Positions 6,588 to 6,619 of a stretch of DNA of 6,619 bases are shown here, piece after piece. The first letter of the stretch is position 1. Every line of letters starts with the position of its first letter. The DNA is from Campylobacteraceae bacterium (GTDB lineage: Bacteria; Campylobacterota; Campylobacteria; Campylobacterales; Sulfurospirillaceae), in NCBI GenBank assembly GCA_027011025.1, contig JALVAU010000369.1:1-6619 (forward strand), written 5' to 3'. The notes below the pieces were generated by a model. It did not search any database. It saw only the letters and a program-made list of their open reading frames with translations, and had not been told where the DNA came from. The translations under genes and the position numbers were made by a program.

Positions 6588-6619
6588 CAAGATAGTTGAG
6601 AGAGTAAGTAAATCTACTC
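6588..6619. other. Edge sequence without recognisable gene
   Basis: The last 32 bases at the right edge show no coding or RNA gene signal that I can support. They may be the upstream part of the promoter region or the end of a neighbouring gene outside the window. Confidence 0.4.

Noticed and set aside
6588..6619. Short inverted repeat GAGTA...TACTC at the right edge
   Set aside because: Only five pairs around an eight-base loop, easily expected by chance, and cut off by the edge.

Overview
The window is AT-rich and every gene I can support lies on the minus strand, tightly packed, so it reads as one long operon transcribed from right to left. The proteins look like Campylobacterota (epsilonproteobacteria, perhaps a free-living Sulfurimonas-like lineage). 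This rests on their sequence style and on a gene order close to the one I remember from Campylobacter jejuni: nifU-like, hypothetical, murE, ybaB, periplasmic PDZ protein, ispA, tkt. I recalled that comparison and did not check it. The genus is inference.

In transcription order: a putative promoter and a 22-bp inverted repeat (about 6551-6587); a short Nfu-type Fe-S protein (6251-6526); an uncharacterised acidic TPR-like protein (5678-6244); murE (4377-5681); panD (4012-4380); a YbaB/EbfC nucleoid protein (3690-4001); a periplasmic protein with two PDZ domains and a probable dead HtrA-like protease domain (2658-3668); ispA (1798-2661); and tkt (1-1805), which runs off the left edge without its C-terminus. 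The largest gap between genes is 21 bp. Four junctions overlap, three of them by 4 bp (TTGA, ATGA, GTGA), so translational coupling is likely. The rightmost 92 bases hold no gene I can recognise.

The genes are mostly housekeeping: Fe-S assembly, peptidoglycan precursors, the beta-alanine step of pantothenate/CoA synthesis, isoprenoid precursors for quinones and the undecaprenyl carrier, and the non-oxidative pentose phosphate pathway. A common theme is cell-envelope and cofactor supply. Fe-S delivery may serve the IspG/IspH enzymes upstream of IspA, and transketolase yields glyceraldehyde-3-phosphate, a DXP-pathway substrate; both links are inference.

I see no mobile element, CRISPR array, RNA gene or defence system. 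The least understood parts are the pseudoprotease-PDZ protein, the TPR-like protein, and the palindrome just downstream of the putative promoter.
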